A DNA stretch of 64,000 nt from Caldilineaceae bacterium (GTDB taxonomy: Bacteria; Chloroflexota; Anaerolineae; Caldilineales; Caldilineaceae), in NCBI GenBank assembly GCA_019637645.1, contig JAHBVH010000032.1, forward strand, positions 27,006 through 91,005, written 5' to 3'. The notes under the pieces were generated by a model. It was given only the letters and a program-made list of their open reading frames with translations. It was not told the DNA's origin and made no database searches. Positions 53,786-62,762 of this stretch are shown here, in pieces (position 1 is the first letter of the stretch; the number at the start of each line of letters is the position of its first letter). Both the position numbers and the translations under genes were made by a program.

Positions 53786-55123
53786 TTACATCGTCAGCAC
53801 ATGGCCTGCCCCTGGGCCAGCTTGGCAGGGGAAGATGGCCGGGATGCGCCCGACTTGGGCCTGAAAACGTTGTTGAATATGGTTTTCAAAATCGGTCACG
53901 GCATCGGCATGGACCAAGGCAACCATACAGCCCCCCCAGCCTGCTCCGGTGAGACGCGCCCCAGCAACACCATCCACTTCATATGCGCTTTGCGTCAGAA
54001 TCTCTAGTTCAGGGCAGCTGATCGAATAGTCATCGCGTGCGCTGGCATGAGCAGCATTGAGCAGACGGCCCAATTCGCCAATCTCCCCTTGCTTGAGCGC
54101 GCGCTGCGCCGCTTCTACCCGATGGTTCTCGGTCCAGACATGGCGGCAGCAGGCACGTACGCGTAATGGCGCGTTTGGATCGAGCCCTGGAATTTCACCC
54201 AAGTGGAATCCTTGGGCTTGTAAGGCCGCTGCGGTGGCAGTTTCTGGCAACTGGGCGGCGAGCGTCTGCCAATCTTCTTCATGTAGATCGCGCAAGTGGG
54301 TGATGGTTGGCCTTTCGGCTTGGAGAATGGCTACCCCGGCGCGACACGCGGCCACCCGCTGATTAAATTCACCGCGCACATTACCATGATGGACACCACT
54401 GTCCACCACCAAGAGGCGATAGGCCGTTGGTAATGGGATAGTTGTATAGTGATAATTACCCGCCGTGTCAGGGCGACAATCTAGGCAGAGGGCATGACTG
54501 CGCTCGCTAAACAACGACACAAATTGATCCATAATGCCGCCGCGCGTGCCCACATACCATTCGGCATCCGAGCAGAGTTGGGCAAAGGGTGAGCCATTGG
54601 TCGGCCAACCGCTCAGGTGCGCCAGCGCCACCGCGGCCACGACCGTAAAGGCCGAGGAAGAACTGAGCCCCGCGCCCCGTGGCACGCCATAGGGCGGGGC
54701 GCCAACGACCAATGCGTCCACGCCGGGGGCTGGTTTCCCCATCACTTGGGTCAAGGTTTGGGCTGCACCCCGCACATAGTTGCTCCAATCGCCTGGGGGC
54801 GCGCTCGGAATCGCGCGGCTGATCGGAAAGCTAACCGGCGTAAACCCTGCTTCAAAGTTCGCTAGCCGGATGAGACCGTCAGCATTGGGCCGTACTAGCA
54901 GTAGTACATCTTTGTCCAGTGCCGCGGGCATGACAAAGCCATGGTTGTAGTCGGTATGTTCCCCAATGAGGTTCACGCGGCCCGGCGCACGAAAGATCGA
55001 GAGCGGGCCATGGGTGCCATAGTGGGCGCGATAGGCCGCTAGGGCCGCTGTGTAGCGCTCAAGTTGCGCGGTTGCGCCTTCCCCATAAATCGGTTGAAGC
55101 GCCTCTTCTAATTGATAGTGCAT
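53786..55123 (-). CDS. galK: galactokinase
   Basis: A 445-residue GHMP kinase that phosphorylates galactose at C1. Motifs: the galactokinase signature RAPGRVNLIGEHTDYNHGFV (about 45-64), the ATP loop PRGAGLSSSSAFTVV, the catalytic-base region GTRGGIMDQFVSLF and the third GHMP motif LTGAGWGGCMVAL. It is longer than the E. coli enzyme mainly through an N-terminal extension of about 30 residues and an insert around 230-320. It links to the GH36 alpha-galactosidase at the left end of the window and is next to a hexose-phosphate mutase fusion on the same strand. Confidence 0.93.
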   Translation of the reverse strand: MHYQLEEALQPIYGEGATAQLERYTAALAAYRAHYGTHGPLSIFRAPGRVNLIGEHTDYNHGFVMPAALDKDVLLLVRPNADGLIRLANFEAGFTPVSFPISRAIPSAPPGDWSNYVRGAAQTLTQVMGKPAPGVDALVVGAPPYGVPRGAGLSSSSAFTVVAAVALAHLSGWPTNGSPFAQLCSDAEWYVGTRGGIMDQFVSLFSERSHALCLDCRPDTAGNYHYTTIPLPTAYRLLVVDSGVHHGNVRGEFNQRVAACRAGVAILQAERPTITHLRDLHEEDWQTLAAQLPETATAAALQAQGFHLGEIPGLDPNAPLRVRACCRHVWTENHRVEAAQRALKQGEIGELGRLLNAAHASARDDYSISCPELEILTQSAYEVDGVAGARLTGAGWGGCMVALVHADAVTDFENHIQQRFQAQVGRIPAIFPCQAGPGAGHVLTM

Positions 55124-55181
55124 ATCTCATCCATTTTCTTGGCTAGCCACCGCTGGCTAGCGGCTTTTGTATCACTTGCGG

Positions 55182-55225
55182 GATTACGCACTTGGACCAG
55201 ACTTGTCAGGTCTAGTGTAATGACG
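55182..55225. repeat. dispersed palindromic repeat, degenerate half copy
   Basis: The left arm ATTACGCACTTGGACCAGACTTGTCAGG... (from 55184) is intact, while the right arm is reduced to GTCTAGTGTAATGACG. It starts about 30 bases after the stop codon of the nucleotidyltransferase-mutase fusion. Confidence 0.65.
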
Positions 55226-55253
55226 TTGTTCTTCAGTTGCATGGTGTTGTTTG

Positions 55254-57416
55254 CTACACGGCGATGAGTTGTTGCGCCCAGTCGATCAGTTCTGCGGCTT
55301 TGGCTGGTGTATCGGCTTCGGTAAAGATGCGCAAAAGGGGCTCTGTGCCAGAGAAGCGTAGGAGTAGCCAATTGTCGTTTTCTAGATAGAATTTAATGCC
55401 ATCTTGGTAGGAAACCCGTTGGACAGGGTAGCCAGCGATGGTATCTAAGGGCAGGGTAGCCAGTTTGCGGGGTACTAAAAGCTTCATATCTGGTGTGGCT
55501 GGCAGATTGATCTCGCGGCTGACCAGCTGACCGATCTTGCCATAGATCTCCTGCAACATTGCGGCCACAGTTCGGCCTGTGCGCGCGATCATCTCGACGA
55601 CCAACGCACAGGCAAAGATCCCATCCTTGCCCAAAATATGGCCGCGAATGGTCAAGCCGCCACTGCTTTCGCCTGCAAGCAACACGTTATGGGCCTTCAT
55701 GCTGGCGGCAATGTGCTTAAAGCCGACGGGTACTTCATAGAAAGGTTCACCCAAGTGGGCCGCTAGGCGATCCAACAAGTGGGTCGTAGCCAAGTTACGA
55801 GTAATGCCCCCCCGTTCGCCGCGCACTTCATGGAGGTAATAGTAGACCAGCAATAGGAGCTCGTTTGTTGTGACATAGGCCCCGGTATTGTCAATGATCG
55901 CAATGCGATCGGCGTCACCATCCATCGCCAGCCCAAGGTGGTAGTGGCCTTCTTGAACGAGGCTAATCAGTTGGGCTAGTTCTTTGGGATCAGGCGCAGG
56001 ATTGCGCCCTCCAAAGAGGGGATCATGGCGGGCGTGGATGGTATCTACGCGACAGCGTGCTTCGGTGAGGATAATGCCCAAGGTGACTTGACCAACCCCA
56101 TGCATGGCATCCAGGACCACCCGCAAGCCAGCCTCACGGATGACCTGCAGATCGATCAACGCTTCGACCGCATCCACATAAGCGTTGGTATAATCGACAT
56201 CGCGGACAATCCCATTCCGGCGGGCAATGGCTAGATCGACTTTGACGACTTGGCCGGGACTCAGGGCATTGGCCTCATTTTCAATGGCTTTGGTCTGCTC
56301 ATCCAGGGGTAAGGAGCCATCGGTGGCAAAGACCTTCAACCCATTCCATTGCGATGGGTTGTGGCTGGCCGTGAACATGAGCCCATAGGCGGCTTGCTCT
56401 TTGGCTGTGGCATAGGTGATCAACGGGGTGGGCGTGTCACCCTGCTGGAGTTTGACCGGAATATTATTGCCAGCAAAGACTTCGGCTGCGACTTCGGCGG
56501 CACTGTCGCTGAGGAAGCGCCGGTCATAGCCAATAATGACGCTCGCTGGTTCCTGCGCCGCCCGAATGATGTCATTCGCCAAGGCTTGACAGAGGCGGCG
56601 TACATTGTCCAAGGTAAAGCCTTCGCCGATCAACGCTCGCCAGCCACCGGTGCCAAAGCGGATCAGGTTATGTTCTTCTTCGCGGCGAGGCTGGAGTTGG
56701 CGTTTTTGAAGAATAAAGGTCGCTTGGTCGAGATTTTCTTGAGAGTTAATCCCCAACAATTCATCTTCATCAAGGATCTGATAATTGGTGACGGTATGGC
56801 CTGCTCGCAAAATTTGGCGGACGCAGGCCGTAAAGGGCAGGGGGCCATCGCCTTGGCTGCTAACACGGTAGAGGGCTGGCCAAAGCGCCGCCGTTTCCAC
56901 CACATACGCACCGACGTTCAGCTCCTTGATCTGTCGCTCGCTCGCGGTCGCTTCCTCTTCTTCCACGACTTCGATCAGCCGGCCTGCTGCGTCGCGCACA
57001 ATGCGGCCATAGGGGAGGGGCTGATCACTTTGGGCGGTCAAGAGGCTAAGCCCGGCCCCTTTGAGCCGGTGGCGCGTGACCAAGCCCAAGAGCGAGGCTT
57101 CGCTGAGCAAGGCGGTATCCCCATAGAGGATCAAGACTGGCCCATCGTAGTCTCCGAGGGCCCGCTTGGCCTGCAATACCGCGTGCCCTGTGCCACGCAG
57201 GTCGGCTTGTTCTTCATAGTGAAAGGCTTGGCCCAAATGGTGGGCGACGGCATCGTCACAACTGCGCACGACCACGACAAGGTCGGTTGGGTCCACAAAC
57301 AAACGGGCCAAGGCTACAACATAGTCGATCATGGCGCGGTCACCCAACTTCTGTAACACCCAAGGGGTGCTGCTCGCATTGTGCTGTGAACCGGCGGCCA
57401 GTAGAATTACTTTCAT
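55254..57416 (-). CDS. fusion of sugar-phosphate nucleotidyltransferase and phosphohexomutase
   Basis: A 720-residue two-domain protein. Residues about 1-245 are a GlmU-like nucleotidyltransferase (DLRGTGHAVLQAKRAL, VLILYGDTALL, ELNVGAYVVET), but the usual LAAGxGTRMxxxxPK loop reads LAAGSQHNASSTPWVLQKLG, lacking the Arg and signature spacing. Residues about 255-720 are a phosphogluco/phosphomannomutase: phosphoserine loop TASHNPSQWNGLK, metal loop DGDADR, sugar loop GESSGG, phosphate loop RFSGTEP. The mutase looks complete; the transferase may be altered. It would link hexose-6-P, hexose-1-P and perhaps UDP-sugars beside galK. ATG 57416 has AGAAG upstream and begins at MKVILLAAG. Confidence 0.85.
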   Translation of the reverse strand: MKVILLAAGSQHNASSTPWVLQKLGDRAMIDYVVALARLFVDPTDLVVVVRSCDDAVAHHLGQAFHYEEQADLRGTGHAVLQAKRALGDYDGPVLILYGDTALLSEASLLGLVTRHRLKGAGLSLLTAQSDQPLPYGRIVRDAAGRLIEVVEEEEATASERQIKELNVGAYVVETAALWPALYRVSSQGDGPLPFTACVRQILRAGHTVTNYQILDEDELLGINSQENLDQATFILQKRQLQPRREEEHNLIRFGTGGWRALIGEGFTLDNVRRLCQALANDIIRAAQEPASVIIGYDRRFLSDSAAEVAAEVFAGNNIPVKLQQGDTPTPLITYATAKEQAAYGLMFTASHNPSQWNGLKVFATDGSLPLDEQTKAIENEANALSPGQVVKVDLAIARRNGIVRDVDYTNAYVDAVEALIDLQVIREAGLRVVLDAMHGVGQVTLGIILTEARCRVDTIHARHDPLFGGRNPAPDPKELAQLISLVQEGHYHLGLAMDGDADRIAIIDNTGAYVTTNELLLLVYYYLHEVRGERGGITRNLATTHLLDRLAAHLGEPFYEVPVGFKHIAASMKAHNVLLAGESSGGLTIRGHILGKDGIFACALVVEMIARTGRTVAAMLQEIYGKIGQLVSREINLPATPDMKLLVPRKLATLPLDTIAGYPVQRVSYQDGIKFYLENDNWLLLRFSGTEPLLRIFTEADTPAKAAELIDWAQQLIAV

Positions 57417-57454
57417 GGGCTTCTCTAGTCCTGTCGTCAATTGGTCGTGTCATC

Positions 57455-57510
57455 GATGATTTGCAGGGGATGATTTGCAGGGGATGATTGGCAAGGGATG
57501 ATTGGCAGGG
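57455..57510. repeat. 14-bp tandem repeat, four copies
   Basis: Four consecutive units: GATGATTTGCAGGG twice, then GATGATTGGCAAGG and GATGATTGGCAGGG. It lies just upstream of the nucleotidyltransferase-mutase start, so it would be in or near that gene's leader. Confidence 0.85.
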
Positions 57511-58039
57511 ACGCTATGGGATTTTACACCTGTCCTAGCCTCGCTGACAAGAAGGGTGGCATCCTAGTCGGACAACTAACTACACCGGGTTAGTCTGTTA
57601 CACCCTTGTTACCGGCTGAGCACAGCGCGTGTTACCCGTGCCGATTACGCTAGTCTAGCGAGATATTGTCTGTGCGCTTGCCGCGAGGCAAGATGCCAAT
57701 CGCACTTGGTGTACCAATCTTAATTCGATGAAAAAAGTGTTCATGCAACCGCCATTATCGTTCAATCGAATGACACGGCTCTTTCTCCCGCATCTCCTCT
57801 GCTGTCCCTGCTGTATGTAGCGGGCATCGACGGCTTGGCTGGTTGGCGTTGCCGCTAGCCGAAGTTGTCGGTCGCCCGCGGTAAGCATTTCCCTACTTCT
57901 CATTTATTTGTCGTGATAAAGGTTGTCAGCAAGCAACGGCCCTGTTGCCCAAGTACCTGGTTGGTGCTGGGCTGTCATCGGCTCGATTGGTTGCTGCTCC
58001 GGTCTGTTTCTCTTGTGGTCTCATAGAAAGGATCATCTT
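57511..58039. other. divergent region between the mutase fusion and the ssu operon
   Basis: About 530 bases with no gene recognised. It contains TGTTAC repeats (57596-57635) and an inverted pair ATTCGAT/ATCGAAT (about 57725-57774). The promoters of the divergent operons must lie here, but no clear -35/-10 pair was identified. Confidence 0.4.
57596..57635. promoter_or_regulatory. TGTTAC direct repeats, candidate response-regulator site
   Basis: TGTTAC occurs at 57596, 57607 and 57630; the first two are 11 bases apart and the third is 23 bases further. One-turn (11-bp) spacing of short direct repeats is typical of binding sites for PhoB/OmpR-family regulators. It lies in the gap between the divergent mutase-fusion and ssu operons. 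Confidence 0.45.
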
Positions 58040-58642
58040 GTGTCTGACGTTCTCACCATTGCGGGTAGCCCTTCGCACGCGTCCCGTTCGGCGGCGATTT
58101 TGGGCTATGCCCGAGAGTTTCTGCAAAGCTATGGCCTCACCACCAGCACGATCCATGTCCGCGATCTCAACGCAGAAGATCTGCTGTGGGCCCGCTTTGA
58201 CGGTCCAACGATTCGTGAGGGGGTCGCCAAAGTGCAAGCGGCCCGCGCCGTGATTATTGCGACGCCGGTCTACAAAGCGGCCTACTCGGGCGTGCTCAAG
58301 ACCTTCCTCGATCTGTTGCCCCAAGATAGCCTGGCCGACAAAATTGTGTTGCCCATTGCCACCGGTGGCACTTTGGCGCATCTCCTTTCAATTGATTATA
58401 CCCTAAAACCGCTCTTCTTTGCACTCGGTGCCCAACATATTCTCAAGGGAATTTATATCCAAGATGCACAGTTGCAGTTGACCAATGGGGCGTTAACCGC
58501 GCTAGACGCGGAAGTCGAACAGCGGCTGCATGGTCTATTGCGCACCTTAGCTGGTCATCTGCGCCAGCCTGCGACGATTGAAGCGCCCGCGGCCCAAACC
58601 GCGGCAAGCCAAAAGCATGCCCAAGCCGTGATTGCGGTCTAG
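58040..58642 (+). CDS. ssuE: NADPH-dependent FMN reductase
   Basis: A 200-residue flavin reductase that supplies FMNH2 to the alkanesulfonate mono-oxygenase. SsuE-type marks: VLTIAGSPSHASRSAAIL at the start, ARAVIIATPVYKAAYSGVLK (the flavodoxin-like FMN loop), TFLDLLPQDSLADKIVLPIA, ATGGTLAHLLSIDYTLKPLF. The GTG at 58040 is preferred because AAAGGA (58027-58032) precedes it and the family starts there; the open frame further upstream (from 57923) is not conserved. It is the first gene of the ssuEADCB operon. Confidence 0.92.
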   Translation: MSDVLTIAGSPSHASRSAAILGYAREFLQSYGLTTSTIHVRDLNAEDLLWARFDGPTIREGVAKVQAARAVIIATPVYKAAYSGVLKTFLDLLPQDSLADKIVLPIATGGTLAHLLSIDYTLKPLFFALGAQHILKGIYIQDAQLQLTNGALTALDAEVEQRLHGLLRTLAGHLRQPATIEAPAAQTAASQKHAQAVIAV

Positions 58643-58685
58643 GGCCGTAAATATTTATTACTTTTTTATCTTCAAAGGAGAGTTT

Positions 58686-59699
58686 ATGTCGAAACGTTTT
58701 GCTTCCTATGTCGGAAGGTTACTTGCCACGGTAGGTGTATCCTTGCTTGTCGCTGCTTGTGCCACTGTGGCCCCAGCCACCACACAAACCGATACAACCG
58801 CTGCTGATACGGTTAGCCGCGAACCCGTCGAAGTGCGTATCGGCTATCAACGTGGTGGTGAGTATTGGAATTTGCTCAAGGCGAAAGGGACTCTAGAGGA
58901 ACGCTTTGGGCCGGATGTTAAAGTGACGTGGGCGCTTTTTGCGGCAGGTCCGCCCTTGTTAGAGGCGTTGAATGCAGGTGCGATTGATATTGGTGCCGTG
59001 GGCGAGACGCCACCGATCTTTGCCCAAGCTGCTGGTGCACCATTGCTCTATGTGGCGCAACAATCGGGGAGTGGCGCTGGCTCTGCTGTCTTGGTACCCG
59101 AGGATTCACCGTTGCAAACCGTGGCGGATCTCAAAGGCAAGAAGGTGGCTTTTGCCAAAGCCTCCAGTGCGCATCTTTTGACCATTCGCGCCCTGGAAAA
59201 ATTTGGGTTGCAATATAGCGATATTGAACCTGCCCTGCTGGCACCACCGGATGCACGCGCTGCCTTCCAAGGGGGAAGCGTCGATGCTTGGACCGTTTGG
59301 AATCCCTTCTTTGAAGCTGCCGTGCAGGAGTTGAATGCCCGTGTTTTGATTGACGGCGCTGACGTTTCGCCGACCAAAGGTTACGTGATTGCCGCCCAAT
59401 CCTTTGTTGAGCAGCAACCCGAAAATCTCCTCGCCATCATTAAAGAATTACGGGCGGCGCAAGAGTGGGCTGCGGAAAATACCGAAGAATTTGCTACCTT
59501 GTTGGAAAAGGAGACTGAGATTCCAGCTTCGGTCTGGATCGGTGCCTTTGATCGAGAATTACCGGAACTGCTCTTTATCGATGAAGAGACGGCTGCGTAC
59601 CAACAAGGTATTGCCGATATTTTCTATTCGCTCGAGCTGATTCCTGAGAAGCTCGATGTATCCAGCGTGATCTGGTATGGCGACAAGGCAAGCCAATAA
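58686..59699 (+). CDS. ssuA: aliphatic sulfonate ABC transporter substrate-binding lipoprotein
   Basis: A 337-residue binding protein. A Sec signal with lipobox (LLATVGVSLLVAAC) predicts a membrane-anchored lipoprotein. The mature part matches SsuA/TauA-type proteins: VRIGYQRGGEYWNLLKAKGT, FAAGPPLLEALNAGAIDIGA, GETPPIFAQAAGAPLLYVA, VADLKGKKVAFAKASSAHLL and DAWTVWNPFFEAA. ATG 58686 follows AAAGGAGAG by 3-6 bases; the longer frame from 58632 overlaps the end of ssuE and is rejected. It delivers alkanesulfonates to SsuBC. Confidence 0.93.
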   Translation: MSKRFASYVGRLLATVGVSLLVAACATVAPATTQTDTTAADTVSREPVEVRIGYQRGGEYWNLLKAKGTLEERFGPDVKVTWALFAAGPPLLEALNAGAIDIGAVGETPPIFAQAAGAPLLYVAQQSGSGAGSAVLVPEDSPLQTVADLKGKKVAFAKASSAHLLTIRALEKFGLQYSDIEPALLAPPDARAAFQGGSVDAWTVWNPFFEAAVQELNARVLIDGADVSPTKGYVIAAQSFVEQQPENLLAIIKELRAAQEWAAENTEEFATLLEKETEIPASVWIGAFDRELPELLFIDEETAAYQQGIADIFYSLELIPEKLDVSSVIWYGDKASQ

Positions 59700-59727
59700 G
59701 TTAGGCCAATAAGTTAGGCCAATAAGG
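59692..59727. repeat. 13-bp tandem repeat over the ssuA stop codon
   Basis: GCCAATAAGTTAG occurs at 59692-59704 and 59705-59717, followed by a partial third copy. The first copy contains the ssuA TAA stop codon. It is probably slippage-derived. Confidence 0.8.
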
Positions 59728-59779
59728 TTAAGTGAAATGACAAGGATAAGTTGCTAGCTAGGCACACAAAGGATGTACT

Positions 59780-60928
59780 ATGGAAATCAATTGGTTCTTA
59801 CCGACGGGCGGCACAGATGGCCGTTATTTAGGCACAACGCATGGCAATCGCGTGGCGGATTTTGCCTATCTTCAACAGGTGGCGCAAGCGGTTGATACGT
59901 TGGGCTTTCATGGCGCTTTATTGCCCACCGGGCGCCAGTGCGAAGACGCTTGGTTGATCTCCGCTAAATTAGCGGCGGTGACCAAGCGCATGAAATTTAT
60001 TGTTGCCTTTCGCCCTGGGCTCATCTCACCGGCATTGGCGGCGCGCCAAGCAGCCACCTTTGACCGGATCTCCGATGGTCGCCTAGTAGTCAACATTGTC
60101 ACGGGGGGCAGCGATGCAGATACGGCTGCCGATGGGCTTCACCTCAACCACGACGAACGGTATGAGGTCACTGACGAATTTCTGACGGTCTACCGTCAAC
60201 TGTTAGGCAGCCAGGAAGAAGTTAGCTTTGCAGGTAAGCATCTCAACGTGAAAAATGGGCGAAATATCTTCCCGCCGATCCAACAACCCTATCCACCCAT
60301 TTACTTTGGTGGCTCATCCGCGTCCGCTCATCGGGTGGCGGCCAAACATGCCGATGTCTATCTCACTTGGGGCGAACCACCCCAGCAGGTCGCAGAACAG
60401 ATCGCCATTGTGCGCCGCCAGGCCGAAGAAGCGGGGCACCCCATTCGCTTTGGGATTCGTCTCCATATCATTGTGCGTGAGACTACCAGCGAAGCGTGGG
60501 CGGCTGCCAATGATTTGATCAAATATCTGGATGATGATGCCATTCAGGCGGCCCAAGCGTTTCAAACTGGTTCACAGGCCGTGGGCCAACACCGGATGCA
60601 GGCCCTGCACAAGGGGCGTCGCGAAAATCTAGAAATCAGCCCGAATTTGTGGGCTGGTATTGGGCTGGTGCGGGGTGGCGCAGGCACAGCCTTGGTCGGC
60701 GACCCCGATACGATTGCCGAACGCATGCAAGAGTATGTCGATTTGGGGATCGACTCCTTCATCCTTTCTGGCTATCCGCATCTGGAAGAAGCTTATCGCA
60801 CCGCGGAACTGCTCTTCCCCAAGTTACCCAAAGCGTATTTCACCAGCAACACGCCCAAAGAGCAGAGTGACAGTATCTATCGTTGGGAATTTGCGCCTAC
60901 CCAAGCCGCGGCTGTCTTTCGGCGTTAG
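59780..60928 (+). CDS. ssuD: FMNH2-dependent alkanesulfonate mono-oxygenase
   Basis: A 382-residue luciferase-fold enzyme that splits alkanesulfonates into aldehyde and sulfite using FMNH2 and O2. It matches E. coli SsuD closely in length and active-site blocks: [17 protein letters not shown] with the conserved Cys, [56 protein letters not shown] with the conserved His, and [20 protein letters not shown], the flexible lid region with its Arg. It acts in the cytosol with SsuE. It lies 80 bases after ssuA and 60 bases before ssuC. Confidence 0.96.
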   Translation: MEINWFLPTGGTDGRYLGTTHGNRVADFAYLQQVAQAVDTLGFHGALLPTGRQCEDAWLISAKLAAVTKRMKFIVAFRPGLISPALAARQAATFDRISDGRLVVNIVTGGSDADTAADGLHLNHDERYEVTDEFLTVYRQLLGSQEEVSFAGKHLNVKNGRNIFPPIQQPYPPIYFGGSSASAHRVAAKHADVYLTWGEPPQQVAEQIAIVRRQAEEAGHPIRFGIRLHIIVRETTSEAWAAANDLIKYLDDDAIQAAQAFQTGSQAVGQHRMQALHKGRRENLEISPNLWAGIGLVRGGAGTALVGDPDTIAERMQEYVDLGIDSFILSGYPHLEEAYRTAELLFPKLPKAYFTSNTPKEQSDSIYRWEFAPTQAAAVFRR

Positions 60929-60988
60929 GTAATCCAACCGCCGTTGACCCAATGCTAGCTCCCTGGTGAGCAGCAAAAGGAGTAGCAT

Positions 60989-61903
60989 ATGCTCAGTGAA
61001 AATACGGTTGTGACAAAACCGTTAGCAGAATCGAAACCGGCGCGGCTCGACGACAAAGGGGTTGTTACGACCGTCGCTGGTTCAATCGACGCTGCTTCGT
61101 CCTGGCGAGCGAGATTCTTGGCTTTTTATGATCGCTACCTAATCTACTGGATGGTCCCGCTCTTGATTTTGGTGATTTGGCAATGCTTGATCCAATTTGG
61201 GCTCGTTGCCGAGCGGATCCTACCCGCACCATTGGCCATTGTCCGCGCGGCCATCCGCTTGACCCTTTCGGGACAACTCTTTGTTGATGTTGCCTATAGC
61301 GCCCAACGGGCGTTGATTGGCTTGCTGATCGGTGGTGGGGTTGGCTTCTTCTTTGGCTTGTTGAATGGCATGTTTACCCGCAGTGAAAAGTATTTGGACA
61401 CCACCTTTCAAATGTTGCGCACCATCCCTAATCTAGCCTTGGTGCCCTTGGTCATTCTCTGGTTTGGTATTGGTGATGGCGCACGCTTGTTCCTGATCTC
61501 CCAAGGGGTGCTCTTTACCATGTACATCAACACCTTCCATGGCATTCGCCAAGTCGATACCGGGCTGATTGAGATGGGCCGCGCCTATGGCCTGTCAACC
61601 CGCCAGCTCTTTTGGGAAGTCATCTTGCCGGGCGCCTTGCCTTCGATTTTATTAGGCTTGCGGATTGCCTTAGGCGTGATGTGGCTCACTTTGATTATTG
61701 CGGAAACGATTGCCGTCGATATTGGCATCGGCCACATGGCAAATCAAGCCCGCGAATTTATTCGCACCGATGTCATGGTCTTTGCCGTGATCCTCTATGC
61801 CCTCCTGGGCAAGTTCGCCGATGTGATCGCCCGTTGGCTCGAAGGGATCCTGCTTCAGTGGCATCCCCGCTATGAGCACAAGACTGGAGGGAACAACGCA
61901 TGA
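60989..61903 (+). CDS. ssuC: aliphatic sulfonate ABC transporter permease
   Basis: A 304-residue membrane protein. An unusually long hydrophilic N-terminus (about 50 residues) precedes the first helix ([18 protein letters not shown]). Then come [20 protein letters not shown], the [20 protein letters not shown] block and the coupling loop [20 protein letters not shown], all typical of SsuC/TauC permeases. AAAGGAG lies upstream of the ATG. The stop codon overlaps the ssuB start (ATGA). Confidence 0.94.
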   Translation: MLSENTVVTKPLAESKPARLDDKGVVTTVAGSIDAASSWRARFLAFYDRYLIYWMVPLLILVIWQCLIQFGLVAERILPAPLAIVRAAIRLTLSGQLFVDVAYSAQRALIGLLIGGGVGFFFGLLNGMFTRSEKYLDTTFQMLRTIPNLALVPLVILWFGIGDGARLFLISQGVLFTMYINTFHGIRQVDTGLIEMGRAYGLSTRQLFWEVILPGALPSILLGLRIALGVMWLTLIIAETIAVDIGIGHMANQAREFIRTDVMVFAVILYALLGKFADVIARWLEGILLQWHPRYEHKTGGNNA

Positions 61904-62712
61904 CAACCCAATCCCCAACCCAATCCCCAACCCAATCCCCAACCCAATCCCAAGGCATCCCCTTGCTCCTTAAAGGGATCGAGAAGCATTTTAGTACGAA
62001 GCGCGTCTTGCATGGCATCAACCTAGAGATAAAAGCTGGGGAGTTTGTAGCGATTGTGGGCAAGAGCGGTTGTGGCAAAAGTACGCTGCTGCGCTTGATT
62101 GCGGGTCTTGATGTGCCGACCAGTGGTCAAATTTTGGTCGATGGGCAACCCTTGCAAAAGCTTAATAACGTGGCGCGGATTATGTTCCAAGATGCGCGGC
62201 TCTTGCCGTGGCGGCGGGTCTTGGACAATGTTGACATTGGTCTCAACCGGGCCGAGTGGCGCAGCCAAGCCGAAGAAGCGCTGGCCCATGTCGGGCTCTT
62301 GGATCGACGCCATGAATGGCCCCGTGTCCTCTCGGGTGGTGAACGCCAACGGGTTTCGTTGGCGCGTGCCTTATTAACACGGCCACCCTTGCTTCTCTTG
62401 GACGAACCCTTGGGCGCGCTTGATGCGTTGACTCGGATCGAGATGCAGGGCTTGGTGGAGCGGCTTTGGCGCGAAGAAGGCTTTACGGCCCTCTTGATTA
62501 CCCACGATGTCGAAGAAGCCGTGGCGCTCGCCGACCGGGTGGTTGTCTTGCAGAATGGTAAAATTGGGCTCGACGAACCAGTACACTTGAGCCGCCCGCG
62601 CCGCCGTGGCGATCCAGAGTTTGCCGCCATCAAAGAACGCATTCTCGCCCAAGTGCTAGGCCATGCCAGCAATGAATATGAACCCGTGCTGCCCGCCCGC
62701 CTAGCGGCTTGA
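61900..62712 (+). CDS. ssuB: aliphatic sulfonate ABC transporter ATP-binding protein
   Basis: A 270-residue ATPase with Walker [11 protein letters not shown]-loop [10 protein letters not shown], signature LSGGERQR, Walker [13 protein letters not shown] and H-loop [15 protein letters not shown] is typical of the SsuB/TauB group. The N-terminus starts with a Thr-Gln-Ser-Pro repeat ([16 protein letters not shown]) produced by a 12-bp tandem repeat; it precedes the first beta strand and should be disordered. It drives import through SsuC and closes the operon, followed by a terminator hairpin. Confidence 0.95.
   Translation: MTTQSPTQSPTQSPTQSQGIPLLLKGIEKHFSTKRVLHGINLEIKAGEFVAIVGKSGCGKSTLLRLIAGLDVPTSGQILVDGQPLQKLNNVARIMFQDARLLPWRRVLDNVDIGLNRAEWRSQAEEALAHVGLLDRRHEWPRVLSGGERQRVSLARALLTRPPLLLLDEPLGALDALTRIEMQGLVERLWREEGFTALLITHDVEEAVALADRVVVLQNGKIGLDEPVHLSRPRRRGDPEFAAIKERILAQVLGHASNEYEPVLPARLAA
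61906..61951 (+). repeat. in-frame 12-bp tandem repeat at the start of ssuB
   Basis: ACCCAATCCCCA is repeated three times and followed by a partial fourth copy, encoding TQSP units. Because 12 bases keep the reading frame, copy-number change would alter only tail length. Confidence 0.9.
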
Positions 62713-62718
62713 GCGTTA

Positions 62719-62758
62719 TGGAAGGTGATTCGTGAAACGTGCCACCAATCACCTTCCA
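62719..62758. terminator. bidirectional hairpin between ssuB and the UspA-like gene
   Basis: A perfect 12-bp stem (TGGAAGGTGATT, 62719-62730, against 62747-62758) with a 16-base loop fills the 50-base gap between two convergent genes. There is no T-run, but its position suits shared termination. Confidence 0.6.
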
Positions 62759-62762
62759 CACC

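Noticed and set aside
57923..58039. N-terminal extension of ssuE with a hydrophobic segment
   Set aside because: The extra 39 residues are not conserved in SsuE, and a good ribosome-binding site precedes the GTG at 58040.
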